Assembly (NCBI GenBank): GCA_001917665.1
Contig: MNEL01000038.1
Coordinates: 18,868 to 81,416 of the forward strand
Direction of reading: 5' to 3'
Source: Gemmatimonadetes bacterium 13_1_40CM_69_22
GTDB taxonomy: Bacteria > Gemmatimonadota > Gemmatimonadetes > Gemmatimonadales > GWC2-71-9
Length of the DNA: 62,549 bases
Below the pieces are notes generated by a model, which was not told where the DNA came from, did no database searches, and worked only from the letters and a program-made list of their open reading frames with translations. Each line of letters opens with the position of its first letter. Within the stretch, counting starts at the first letter, position 1. The translations under genes were made by a program, and so were the position numbers. Of this stretch, positions 7,973 through 16,480 are shown piece by piece.

Positions 7973-9070
7973 GTGCCCGCGTCCGACAACCTGCAGGCGC
8001 GCGTCGAGCGCGCCCTCGCCCAGCTCCAGAACCCCCGCCTCGGCAAGGACGTCCTCTCGGCAGGCATGGTGAAGGACGTGGCGGTGGACGGCGCGGGGCA
8101 GGTCACGTTCACGTTCATGCTCACCCCAGCCGACCCACCGACCCTCGCCCGGGAGGCTCGTAAGGCCGTACAGGCCGTGGACGGTGTGACCGCCGTGCGG
8201 GTCAACGTCACCGACGCCGGCGCCGCAGCGGCAGGGACCACTCCCCGTGCGACCGCTCCCCGGCCCGGGCCCGGAGCGGTGCCGCCACCGCCTACGCCGG
8301 TCGACTTGCCGCACCTCGGAAAAGTGCTCGCGGTCTCATCCGGCAAGGGCGGGGTGGGGAAGTCCACGGTCTCGGCGAACGTCGCGGTCGCGCTCGCGCG
8401 ACAGGGCCACCGCGTCGGGCTCATGGATGCGGACATCTACGGGCCCAACGTTCCCCGCATGATGGGGGTGGACCAGAAGCCCGAGGTGCGGGGCGGCAAG
8501 ATCCAGCCGCTCGAGAGCCACGGCGTGAAGATCATGTCGCTCGGGCTGATCGTGGAGCGCGACGCACCGGCGATCTGGCGCGGTCCCATCATCATGAAGG
8601 TGATCCAGCAATTCGTGCGGGACGTGGAGTGGGGCCAGCTCGACTACTTCCTGGTCGATCTCCCGCCCGGCACCGGTGACGCTCAGCTGTCGCTCGCCCA
8701 GACGCTCCACATCCGCGGCGCCATCATCGTGACCACGCCCCAAGAGGTCGCCGTGGGTGACAGCCTGCGCGGCGCCAAGATGTTCGAGCGCGTTGGCGTC
8801 CCGGTGATCGGTGTGGTCGAGAACATGAGCTACTTCGTGTGCCCGCAGTGCGGCGAGCGCACCGAGATCTTCTTGACGGGCGGAGGCAAGCGGCTCGCCG
8901 CCGAGCTGGGCGTGCCGCTGCTCGGTGAGGTGCCGCTCCAGGCGCACATGGCGGACCTCGCCGACACCGGGCGCCCGATCGTCGCTGCCGAACCCGACTC
9001 ACCGGCCGCGCAGGCGCTGAGCGACGTCGCCCGGCACGTCGCGGAACAGCTCGCCGCCCTCGCTCACTGA
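7973..9070 (+). CDS. mrp: Mrp/NBP35-family Fe-S cluster carrier ATPase
   Basis: 365 residues. An N-terminal MIP18/DUF59 domain (about 5-82) is joined by a proline-rich linker to a P-loop NTPase (about 115-360). The deviant Walker A is SSGKGGVGKST (122-132), followed by DADIYGPN, DLPPGTGD and a CPQC pair of the type that holds a bridging Fe-S cluster at the dimer interface. The family binds and transfers Fe-S clusters to apoproteins in the cytoplasm. The GTG start is preceded by a promoter box rather than a Shine-Dalgarno. The downstream gene follows after one base, so the two are likely co-translated. Confidence 0.93.
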   Translation: MPASDNLQARVERALAQLQNPRLGKDVLSAGMVKDVAVDGAGQVTFTFMLTPADPPTLAREARKAVQAVDGVTAVRVNVTDAGAAAAGTTPRATAPRPGPGAVPPPPTPVDLPHLGKVLAVSSGKGGVGKSTVSANVAVALARQGHRVGLMDADIYGPNVPRMMGVDQKPEVRGGKIQPLESHGVKIMSLGLIVERDAPAIWRGPIIMKVIQQFVRDVEWGQLDYFLVDLPPGTGDAQLSLAQTLHIRGAIIVTTPQEVAVGDSLRGAKMFERVGVPVIGVVENMSYFVCPQCGERTEIFLTGGGKRLAAELGVPLLGEVPLQAHMADLADTGRPIVAAEPDSPAAQALSDVARHVAEQLAALAH

Positions 9071-9071
9071 C

Positions 9072-9848
9072 GTGCCGCTCGTCGCCGCCACGCTGTTGTT
9101 GCTGCAGAGCGGCGCCGGTCTTCCCGGCCGTGACCGGCCCGAGCTGCGCGCCGGGCTCGACACGCTCTACGCGGGCGGCTTCCCCACGGCGGCCGCGTAT
9201 TTCGCCACCCTCGCCACGCACGACACGGCCGACCCGGCGGCGCTGATCTTCGAGGCGGGCGCCTACATCTGGTGGGCGGCGGCCCTCGAGAACGACGCGT
9301 ACGAGGCGCGGCGCATCGACTCGCTGTTGAGCGTCGCGCTCGCGCGCGCGTCCGCGCAACCCTCTGGCCCCACGCGTGAGTTCTGGCTCGCCACCGCGCT
9401 CGGTTACCGCGCGCGCCAGCACGACCTGCAGGGCCACTCGTGGGGCGCAGCGAAAGACGGCAAGGCGATGCGGGACGCCTACCGGCGCGTGCTGCAAGTG
9501 GACTCGACGTGCGTCGACTGCTACCTGGGGCTCGGCGTCTACCAGTACGGCCTGGCGCGGGCCAGCGCCCTCGCGCGCCTCGTGGCGAAGTTGATCGGCC
9601 TCGGGTCGGGGAGCGCCGAGCTCGGCATCAGCTACCTGCGCCGCGTCGCGCGCGACGGCGACCTCGCCCGGGTGGAGGCGAACTGGGTGCTCGCTGCGGC
9701 GCTGGTGCGCGAGGCCGCGCGCGACCCCGGCGGCCGCGCCGCGCTCGAGCGTGAAGCCCGCGGCTACGTGCGGCGGCTGGCGGCACGCTACCCCGGAAAT
9801 CCGGTGTTCCAGCGGTTCCTGCAGGACGTCCCCGCCGCGCCGCCGTGA
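9072..9848 (+). CDS. Exported helical (TPR-like) protein of unknown function
   Basis: 258 residues, beginning one base after the mrp stop with GTG. The first 15 residues are hydrophobic and could be a signal peptide. The body is alanine-rich and helical, with TPR-like spacing and conserved-looking DSTCVDCYLGLGVYQYGLARA. Similar predicted proteins in soil bacteria are often annotated as tetratricopeptide proteins. No catalytic motif is seen. Coupling to mrp is by spacing only. Confidence 0.7.
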   Translation: MPLVAATLLLLQSGAGLPGRDRPELRAGLDTLYAGGFPTAAAYFATLATHDTADPAALIFEAGAYIWWAAALENDAYEARRIDSLLSVALARASAQPSGPTREFWLATALGYRARQHDLQGHSWGAAKDGKAMRDAYRRVLQVDSTCVDCYLGLGVYQYGLARASALARLVAKLIGLGSGSAELGISYLRRVARDGDLARVEANWVLAAALVREAARDPGGRAALEREARGYVRRLAARYPGNPVFQRFLQDVPAAPP

Positions 9849-10002
9849 GCCCGCCGGGCCGTTGCGGCGCCGCCACTCTGGCATTGCGCCAGAACCCTTA
9901 TAAGGTAGGGGACCTGGTCCGGGGGTTACTTCACCTCGACCAGCTGAGTCTTTGCATAAGATAAGGGCGCGCGCCCCGCCGTCCTGACAGATCGGGGACT
10001 GG

Positions 10003-11382
10003 ATGATCCAGTCGCGCTTGCTCAGACGTCTGGGGCTCTTGCTCGCGCTCGGCGCGGCGTATTTCATCGCCGGCAAGCTCGGGCTGCGGCTTGCCTTCCT
10101 GAATGCCAGCGCCACCGCGGTCTGGCCTCCCACCGGCATCGCCCTCGTCGCCTTCGTCCTGCTCGGCTACGACGTCTGGCCGGCGATTCTCGCCAGCGCC
10201 CTTCTCGTGAACCTGACCACCGCGGGCTCGGTGGCGACCTCCGTCGGCATCGCGCTGGGGAACACCCTGGAGGGGGTGGTGGGCGCGTATCTGGTCAACC
10301 GCTTCGCCCGCGGTCGCCGGGCCTTCGATCGTCCGCAAGATGTCTTCATCTTCACGGCGCTCGCTGCCATGGTCAGCACGACCGTGAGCGCCACGCTGGG
10401 TGTGACGACCATCTCGCTGGCGGGATATGCTCGGTGGGCGGACTACGGGCCGATCTGGTGGACGTGGTGGCTCGGCGACGCCGCGGGCGACCTGGTCGTG
10501 GCGCCCGCGCTGATGCTGTGGTTCGTGACGCCACGCCTCCGCTGGCAGCGGGCGAAGCTGATCGAGGCCGCGGCGCTGCTGCTGTGGGTGATCGTCGTGG
10601 GCCTCACCGTGTTCGGGGGGCTGTTTCCGTCCCGAGTCAAAAACTATCCGTTGGAGTTCCTGTGTCTCCCGTTGCTCATCTGGGCGGCGTTCCGCTTCCC
10701 GCAGCGCGAGGCGGCGAGCGCCGTCGTCGTGTTATCGGGGATCGCTATCTGGGGCACGCTGCACGGCTTCGGGCCTTTCGTGCGGGCGACGCACAACGAG
10801 TCGCTGCTACTGTTGCAGGCGTTCATGGGCGTCACGTCGGTGATGACACTGGCGCTCGCGGCCCTGGTGGCCGAGCGCAACCAGGTGGAGGACCGGTTGC
10901 GCCAGCTGGCGGTGAGCGATCCGCTGACCGGCCTCGCCAACTATCGCCAGCTCACCTACGCGATCGACGCAGAGATCAAGCGGTTCCAGCGGACTGAGCG
11001 GTCGTTCGCCCTCGTGCTCCTCGACATGGACGGCCTGAAGAAGATCAACGACAGTTTCGGCCACCTGGTGGGAAGCCTGGCGCTGTGCCGCGTGGCGGAA
11101 ACGCTGTTCGGGTCGTGCCGGGCGATGGATACCGCCGCCCGATTCGGCGGCGACGAGTTCGCCGTAGTGCTGCCCGAGACTGGGGACGCGGCGGCGTGGC
11201 ACGTCGCCCGGCGCGTCGCCGAGCGGGTGGCGCGGGATGGCGAGAAGCCCTCCCTCTCCGTCAGCGTCGGGGTGGCCGTGTACCCGCGGGACGGCGACTC
11301 GTTGGAAGCGCTGCTGAGCGCGGCGGACCGCTCGCTGTACGAGAGCAAAGCGCGGCGACGCGCCAAGGCTCGGGTGCGCTGA
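10003..11382 (+). CDS. MASE1-GGDEF diguanylate cyclase
   Basis: 459 residues. About eight transmembrane segments (1-290) carry the MASE1 signature around NASATAVWPPTGIAL. The GGDEF domain follows (about 300-455): DPLTGLANYR, active-site GGDEF at 382-386, and the product-inhibition site RxxD at 372-375, five residues before GG. Catalysis and c-di-GMP feedback should both be intact. The protein makes c-di-GMP from two GTP at the membrane in response to an unknown MASE1 signal. An HD-GYP protein at 35.0 kb could degrade it. The 154-bp upstream gap holds a CCTTATAAGG palindrome and no recognised promoter. Confidence 0.93.
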   Translation: MIQSRLLRRLGLLLALGAAYFIAGKLGLRLAFLNASATAVWPPTGIALVAFVLLGYDVWPAILASALLVNLTTAGSVATSVGIALGNTLEGVVGAYLVNRFARGRRAFDRPQDVFIFTALAAMVSTTVSATLGVTTISLAGYARWADYGPIWWTWWLGDAAGDLVVAPALMLWFVTPRLRWQRAKLIEAAALLLWVIVVGLTVFGGLFPSRVKNYPLEFLCLPLLIWAAFRFPQREAASAVVVLSGIAIWGTLHGFGPFVRATHNESLLLLQAFMGVTSVMTLALAALVAERNQVEDRLRQLAVSDPLTGLANYRQLTYAIDAEIKRFQRTERSFALVLLDMDGLKKINDSFGHLVGSLALCRVAETLFGSCRAMDTAARFGGDEFAVVLPETGDAAAWHVARRVAERVARDGEKPSLSVSVGVAVYPRDGDSLEALLSAADRSLYESKARRRAKARVR

Positions 11383-11591
11383 CCGCCTGACTGCTTGGTG
11401 CCGCATTCCGTTGCTGGTGCACTACACATCGCACCGTCCGTTCCAATCTGAATGTGCCGGTAGCGGCTAAGTGGCGCCACCGGAGGGTATTGCGTCGCCG
11501 AAGTGCCGACCTCGAGAGCACGCCTTATGCAGCACCTAGGCATGCTCGGCGTTGCGTCCCTGCCGCTTCCACCTCGTTCCAGGTTGGGTTC

Positions 11592-13913
11592 ATGAGAAGC
11601 ATCAAGAGTCTGACGCAGCCCCTGTCGAGCGCGTTGTTGCTGCTGAGCGCGGGCCTGCTGGTGTACGCCTGCGAGAAGCAGGCGGCCGCGCCGTTGCAGC
11701 CCAGCGCGCCCGTGTCGGTGCAGGTCGTGAGCGGCGATCTCCAGTCCGGTCCGCCCGGCAAGGAGCTCCCGAATCCGCTGGTCGTGAAGGTGGTGGACGC
11801 GAACGGGCTGCCGCAGAGCGGGCAGCTCGTGAACTTCCGCGTCACGAGCGGCGGCGGCAGTGTGTTTGCCGGAGCGGCCCTCACGAGTTTGAGCGGGATC
11901 GCGCAGGAGCGGTGGACCCTCGGGACTAATCCCGCCGACAGCCAGCGCGTCGAGGCGCGGGCCGTGGACAACGTCACGGGCCAGGCGCTGACTTTCGCGG
12001 TCTTCAAGGCCACCATCACGCCCGTTGCGTCGGTGGCCGTGGCGCCGGCGTCTGCGAGCGTGGCCGTGAGTGGCACCGTGCAGCTGGCGGCGACGATGAA
12101 GGATGCGGTGGGGAACGTGCTTACGGGGCGCGTGGTGACGTGGACGTCCGGCACTCCAACCGTGGCCACGGTGTCGGCCACGGGCCTGGTGACCGGAGTG
12201 AGCGGGGGCACGGCGACGGTTACGGCCACGAGCGAGGGCAAGACCGGGTCCGCTGCCATCACCGTGGCCGCCCCCGTAGCGTCGGTGACCGTGGCGCCGG
12301 CGTCGGCGAGCGTGGCCGTGAGTGGCACCGTGCAGCTCGCGGCGACGACGAAGGACGCGGTGGGGAACGTGCTCACGGGGCGGGTGGTGACATGGACCTC
12401 CGGCACCCCAACTGTGGCCACGGTGTCGGCCACGGGCCTGGTGAGCGGGGTGAGCGCGGGCACCGCGACGGTTACGGCTGCCAGCGAAGGCAAGACCGGG
12501 TCCTCCGCCATCACCGTGAACGCGGTCGTGGCGTCGGTGACGGTGACGCCGGCGTCGGCGAGCGTCGCCGTCGGGGGAACCGTGCAGCTCGCGGCAACAC
12601 CGAAAGACGCGAGCGGGAATACGCTGTCCGGGCGGGTCGTGACGTGGGCGAGCAGCGCCGTGGCGGTGGCCAGCGTGAATGGAAGCGGGCTGGTGACGGG
12701 GCTCGGGGCCGGGTCAGCGACGATCAGCGCGACCTCGGAAGGCAAGAGCGGCAGCTCGGCGATTACCGTCCCGGCTCCGACTGCTGTCTCGTGTCTTACG
12801 AGTCCCACCATCACCCTGAGTGGGGTGCAGACGTCGGCGTTCGCCAACACGAGTTTGCCGGATAACACCCAGATCGACGCCTCCTCCGCCCAGTTCCTGA
12901 CGTCGGACAATATCTCGATCCGCCTCGGCGGCGGTTCGAACGTTTGCTACCATGGCGGAGAGACCATCGGAAGTCTGCCACCCGCGACTGCGTGGAGCAG
13001 CGCGCTCTCGCACTATTCCGTGGTGCCTGACGGCCCCAATGTGACCGTCGAGGACGTGCGGACCTTCGATCGCGGCGACGGGGTGGCGTTCGGCAAGAAC
13101 GTGCCGAACTGGACGCTGCGAGGCGCGTACATCCACTATGCGCGTGACGGTTGCGTCGAGAACCATTTTGTGTTTGCGGGCACCGTCGACGACGCGCTGC
13201 TGGATGGCTGCTTCATCGGGTTTGCCTCGCGGCCGTACACGAGCGCCCAGGACGGCAGCAACAACGTCGTGACGATCAAGAACACGCTGGTTCGGTTGCA
13301 GCCGATGGACGGCGTCTACACCGGCTCCGTGCCGGGCCACGGCGGATTCTACGAGTGGAGCGCGACCTCTCCCAAGCTGTCGCTCCAGAACGACGTCTTC
13401 CGGGTCGATCAGAACTCGAATGATCACGACGAGTTCCTGGCGCCGCCGCCCGGCAAGCTGGCGGATTGCGCGAACAACGTGATGATCTGGCTCGGTCCCG
13501 GGCCGTTCCCCGAGACCCTGCCGAGCTGCTTCACCGTGATGACGGGGGCCGCGGGCCTGCAGTACTGGAACAATGCGGTGGCGCAGTGGAAGGCCAATCA
13601 CCCGAACACGCTGCCGGACGTGGGGCCGCCGGTCATCTCCCTGTTCGCGCCGTCCGACGGCGCGACGCTGACGGGCACCGTGAGCCTCACGGCCACGGCG
13701 GTGGACGATCGCGACATGGCCGGCGTCCAGTTCCAGGTGAACGGTCAGAACATCGGATCGGAAGTGACGACCGACTCGCCGATCACGAAGTTCACGCTGT
13801 CGTGGGATTCGCACGGAGTGGCGAATGGGACGTATACTCTCACGGCGACCGCGCGAGACGCCGCCGGCCATACCACGACCTCCGCGGGGATCACGATCAC
13901 GGTCAGCAACTGA
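11592..13913 (+). CDS. Lipoprotein with three Big2 repeats, beta-helix-like region and C-terminal Ig domain
   Basis: 773 residues from the ATG at 11592. I prefer this to earlier in-frame codons because it opens a signal peptide ending in the lipobox LVYAC. An invasin-like domain (about 38-135) precedes three nearly identical 84-residue Big2 domains. A region rich in short beta strands and N/D turns (about 395-670) resembles a right-handed beta-helix of the pectate-lyase type, with no catalytic residues I can name. The end is another Ig-like domain (SPxDGATLTGTVSLTATAxD). It is probably anchored on the outer membrane and may bind polysaccharide. Confidence 0.8.
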   Translation: MRSIKSLTQPLSSALLLLSAGLLVYACEKQAAAPLQPSAPVSVQVVSGDLQSGPPGKELPNPLVVKVVDANGLPQSGQLVNFRVTSGGGSVFAGAALTSLSGIAQERWTLGTNPADSQRVEARAVDNVTGQALTFAVFKATITPVASVAVAPASASVAVSGTVQLAATMKDAVGNVLTGRVVTWTSGTPTVATVSATGLVTGVSGGTATVTATSEGKTGSAAITVAAPVASVTVAPASASVAVSGTVQLAATTKDAVGNVLTGRVVTWTSGTPTVATVSATGLVSGVSAGTATVTAASEGKTGSSAITVNAVVASVTVTPASASVAVGGTVQLAATPKDASGNTLSGRVVTWASSAVAVASVNGSGLVTGLGAGSATISATSEGKSGSSAITVPAPTAVSCLTSPTITLSGVQTSAFANTSLPDNTQIDASSAQFLTSDNISIRLGGGSNVCYHGGETIGSLPPATAWSSALSHYSVVPDGPNVTVEDVRTFDRGDGVAFGKNVPNWTLRGAYIHYARDGCVENHFVFAGTVDDALLDGCFIGFASRPYTSAQDGSNNVVTIKNTLVRLQPMDGVYTGSVPGHGGFYEWSATSPKLSLQNDVFRVDQNSNDHDEFLAPPPGKLADCANNVMIWLGPGPFPETLPSCFTVMTGAAGLQYWNNAVAQWKANHPNTLPDVGPPVISLFAPSDGATLTGTVSLTATAVDDRDMAGVQFQVNGQNIGSEVTTDSPITKFTLSWDSHGVANGTYTLTATARDAAGHTTTSAGITITVSN
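12024..12780 (+). repeat. Three Big2-encoding tandem repeats, 252-bp period
   Basis: Units begin at 12024, 12276 and 12528. The first two are nearly identical over long stretches, the third is diverged. Each encodes an 84-residue Big2 domain (VASVxVxPASASVAVxGTVQL). The similarity suggests recent duplication or gene conversion. Confidence 0.85.
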
Positions 13914-13933
13914 TCCGCGGTAGTCGCGCCGCG

Positions 13934-13963
13934 TTGCCCGCCCGGCCTGCGCTCCGGTAGCTT
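13934..13963 (+). promoter_or_regulatory. Bacteroidetes-like promoter for the MATE gene
   Basis: TTG at 13934-13936, a 21-bp spacer, and TAGCTT at 13958-13963. The GTG start at 13971 follows 7 nt later. The geometry and much of the 3' flank (TAGCTTTCCG) match the mrp promoter. Confidence 0.5.
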
Positions 13964-13970
13964 TCCGAGC

Positions 13971-15311
13971 GTGACGACCGTCGCGCGCACGCCGGGCTCG
14001 CTCACCGTGGGGCCGCTGCGGCCGGTGATCCTGCGGCTCGCCGCGCCCGCCGTGGCGATGATGGCGTGCCACTTCTCCTTCAACCTCATCGACTCGATCT
14101 GGGTGGGCCGGCTCATCGGGCCCGCGGCGCTCGCCGCGGTGTCGACGGCCGGCTTCTACGTGTGGGTGCTGCTGTCACTCGGCGAGATGGTCGAGGTGGG
14201 GCTGATCGCGGTCGCGGCGCGGCGCCACGGCGAGGGGCTGCCGGACGCGGCGGCCCGGGCCGCCGGCGCCGCTGTGCTCTATGCGCTCGCGGCGGGCACG
14301 GCCGTGAGCCTGCTCGGCTTCGGCCTCACCGCCGACCTGTTTCGCCTGATGCGCGTGCCGCCCGAAGTGGCGCAGCTCGGGCACGCCTACCTGGACACCT
14401 GGCTGCTGGGCGGGCCGCTCGTGTTCGGCTTCTTCGCCGTCGAGGCGACGTTCCGCGCGTCGGGCGACACGCGCACGCCGTTCCTGATGCTGACGGCGTC
14501 GGTGCTCCTGTCGGTCGGGCTCGACCCGCTGCTCATCGCGGGGCTCGGCCCGTTCCCCCGGCTCGGCGTCGAGGGCGCGGCGACGGCATCGGTGATGGTG
14601 CGCGGCGGCGGATTCCTCATCGGCGTGGTGATCGCGCTCAAACGCGGCCTGATCCGGCTCGACGCCCCCGACTGGCGCGCCGTGCCCACGATCTTTCGGG
14701 TGGGGGCGCCGCTCTCCCTCGCGGGCGTGCTCTTGAGCTTGATTTACATGTGGCTGACGCGGTTCACCTCGCAGTTCGGCACCCCCGCACTCGCTGCCCT
14801 CGGCGTGGGGCACAAGGTCGAGGGGCTCGGCTTCATGGCCATCTCGGGGTTCGCCCTCTCGGCGAGCGCGCTCGTGGGCCAGAACTTGGGCGCCCGCCAG
14901 GAGCAGCGCGCCCGCCAGGCGGTGCGGATGACCGTCGGCTACTGCCTCATCGTCACGACCGCGACCGCTGTCGCGTTTCTCGCCATCCCGCGAACGCTCG
15001 TGGCACTCTTCACGACGGACCCGGCGGTGATCGGAGACGGCAGTCTGTACCTGCGGGTGATCGCGTTCGCGCAGCTCGGGCAGACGTTCGAGATCATCCT
15101 CGAGGGCGCGCTCGCGGGTGCCGGATACACCTTCTGGCCGCAGACCGTCAGCACCGCGCTCACGCTCCTGCGGCTGCCGCTCGCGGCGTGGTGGTCGGCC
15201 ACGATCGGGCTGCTCGGCATCTGGTTGGCGCTCTCGGTGACCGCGATTGCGCGCGGCATCGCGATGGCGTTGTTCTGGACCTCGGGCGCCTGGCGGCGGG
15301 CCGTCGTATGA
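13971..15311 (+). CDS. MATE family multidrug/organic cation efflux transporter
   Basis: 446 residues with about twelve hydrophobic helices in two homologous halves. Typical MATE features include PAVAMMACHFSFNLIDSIWVG near the N-terminus and GLGFMAISGFALSASALVGQNLGA in the second half. The protein exports cationic or other organic compounds by Na+ or H+ antiport. The GTG start is supported by the promoter box 7 nt upstream; there is no Shine-Dalgarno. The next gene starts 29 bp downstream on the same strand and may share the transcript. Confidence 0.92.
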   Translation: MTTVARTPGSLTVGPLRPVILRLAAPAVAMMACHFSFNLIDSIWVGRLIGPAALAAVSTAGFYVWVLLSLGEMVEVGLIAVAARRHGEGLPDAAARAAGAAVLYALAAGTAVSLLGFGLTADLFRLMRVPPEVAQLGHAYLDTWLLGGPLVFGFFAVEATFRASGDTRTPFLMLTASVLLSVGLDPLLIAGLGPFPRLGVEGAATASVMVRGGGFLIGVVIALKRGLIRLDAPDWRAVPTIFRVGAPLSLAGVLLSLIYMWLTRFTSQFGTPALAALGVGHKVEGLGFMAISGFALSASALVGQNLGARQEQRARQAVRMTVGYCLIVTTATAVAFLAIPRTLVALFTTDPAVIGDGSLYLRVIAFAQLGQTFEIILEGALAGAGYTFWPQTVSTALTLLRLPLAAWWSATIGLLGIWLALSVTAIARGIAMALFWTSGAWRRAVV

Positions 15312-15340
15312 TGCCGCCGACGGCTGCTGGCTGACGGCCG

Positions 15341-16084
15341 ATGCCTCCCATCATCACCCTGCTCACCGACTTCGGCACCGCCGACAGCTATGTCGGCGAG
15401 GTGAAGGGCGTGCTGCTGTCGCACGTCCACGGCGCGGCGCTGTTGGACATCACCCATCAGGTGCCGCCCGGCGACCTGCGGGCGGGCCAGTACATCCTGG
15501 GGCGCGTGTGGCACCGGTTCCCGCAGGGCACGGTGCACCTCGCCGTGGTCGATCCCGGCGTGGGGACGGCGCGGCGTGCCCTGGCCGCCGGCGCCGGAGG
15601 GCATTTCTTCGTCGCGCCCGACAACGGTCTCCTGTCGTGCCTCTCCGCCGATGCCCACTTCGTGTCGCTGCCGATTCCGCCCGGTGCCGCGCCCACGTTC
15701 CACGCCCGGGACGTGTTCGCCCCCGCGGCGGCCCAGCTCGCCATCGGCGCGTCCCTCACGCAACTGGGTCATGCGATCACCGATCCGTACCGCTCCCCGC
15801 TCCCGGCGGCCCGTCACGACGGTGCGGCGGTCGTCGGCGAAGTGCTGTATGTCGATCGCTTCGGGACGCTGGTCTCCAACATTCCCGGCGACCAGGTGGA
15901 GCCGGGCGTCCGCGTCAAAGTCGCGGGGACGGACGTCGGCACGCTGGTGCGCACGTTCGGCGACGGCGCGCGCGGGCAGCTCGTCGCGCTGGTGGGGAGC
16001 GGGGGCACGGTGGAGATCGCGGTGCGGGACGGCAGCGCGGCGCGGATGCTGGGAGTCGGTGTGGGGGCGGAGGTGAGGGCGTGA
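15341..16084 (+). CDS. SAM hydroxide adenosyltransferase (DUF62 family)
   Basis: 247 residues. The protein starts with the family hallmark PPIITLLTDFGTADSYVGEVKG and has DITHQVPPGDLRAGQYIL, VVDPGVGT and APDNGLLS. Members of this family hydrolyse S-adenosylmethionine to adenosine and methionine, and relatives are the fluorinase and chlorinase. The C-terminal beta-barrel domain runs from about residue 160. It is cytoplasmic; the physiological role is unclear. The gene converges on the anti-sigma gene, with a hairpin between. Confidence 0.92.
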   Translation: MPPIITLLTDFGTADSYVGEVKGVLLSHVHGAALLDITHQVPPGDLRAGQYILGRVWHRFPQGTVHLAVVDPGVGTARRALAAGAGGHFFVAPDNGLLSCLSADAHFVSLPIPPGAAPTFHARDVFAPAAAQLAIGASLTQLGHAITDPYRSPLPAARHDGAAVVGEVLYVDRFGTLVSNIPGDQVEPGVRVKVAGTDVGTLVRTFGDGARGQLVALVGSGGTVEIAVRDGSAARMLGVGVGAEVRA

Positions 16085-16108
16085 GGGCGGTCGGGAACGA
16101 TCCAACAG

Positions 16109-16130
16109 GGTCGAGGGGCTCACCTCGACC
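16109..16130. terminator. Hairpin between convergent genes
   Basis: GGTCGAGG, the loop GGCTCA, then CCTCGACC form a perfect 8-bp stem that overlaps the last codons of the anti-sigma gene. It lies 25 bp past the SAM-hydrolase stop. Neighbouring GACCGTC copies make alternative pairings possible. Confidence 0.5.
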
Positions 16131-16374
16131 GTCTTGGACCGTCCTCGACCGTCTTCGGGATCTTCACTTTCGCCATCACGCGCTCCACGAAGCCGAACTC
16201 CGGCGCGAAGCGCGGCAGCTGCGCCAGCTCGCGGTACAGCTTCCGCTCGCGGACGCCGACGGCGCGGCACTCCAGGCACTGGGCGAGGTGCAGCTCCCGC
16301 GCGGCGGGGAGGAGCCCCTGAGCCCATAGCTCGGTCTCATCGGGGGTGAGGTGCTGCAACAGGAGATCGGTCAT
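16120..16374 (-). CDS. Small putative anti-sigma factor (zinc-finger-like)
   Basis: 84 residues, soluble. An H-x3-C-x2-C segment (HLAQCLEC, about residues 29-36) resembles the ZAS motif of zinc-binding anti-sigma factors, and the length fits a bare anti-sigma domain without a membrane anchor. GGACGG precedes the ATG. Only 34 bp separate it from the stop of a sigma-factor 3' remnant (16409-16477), as expected for an ancestral sigma/anti-sigma pair. It probably acts on the ECF sigma factor at 19372-19929, now separated from it by a TonB receptor. Partner assignment is inference. Confidence 0.6.
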   Translation of the reverse strand: MTDLLLQHLTPDETELWAQGLLPAARELHLAQCLECRAVGVRERKLYRELAQLPRFAPEFGFVERVMAKVKIPKTVEDGPRRSR

Positions 16375-16408
16375 TGTTCCGTCCTACGGGGCTCCCGCGG
16401 CCGCGGTT

Positions 16409-16477
16409 TCACTCCCGCCGGTCGCCGAGGTAACCGCGCAATTCGTTGCGGGCCCGGTGGATATGCGTCTTGACCGG
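16409..16477 (-). pseudogene. 3' remnant of an ECF sigma factor gene
   Basis: Read on the minus strand, this segment encodes V-K-T-H-I-H-R-A-R-N then ELRGYLGDRRE and a stop. That matches the last 21 residues of the intact sigma factor at 19372 (V-K-T-Y-I-H-R-A-R-N then ELRGYLEDRRE) with two substitutions. A run of 28 bases is identical between the two sites. It starts within 6 bp after the TonB receptor stop and has no start codon of its own. Confidence 0.85.
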
Positions 16478-16480
16478 GCT

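Noticed and set aside
9890-9915. CCTTATAAGG palindrome as a promoter or operator of the GGDEF gene
   Set aside because: No partner -33 box at 20-21 bp and it is 90 bp from the start; it could be a regulator site but nothing supports that further.
8724-10139. 471-residue minus-strand frame opposite mrp and the following gene
   Set aside because: Composition typical of a shadow frame and it overlaps two convincing genes.
12024-12780. 252-bp near-identical units as a mobile or regulatory repeat
   Set aside because: They encode exactly one Big2 domain each and are explained by protein-domain duplication.
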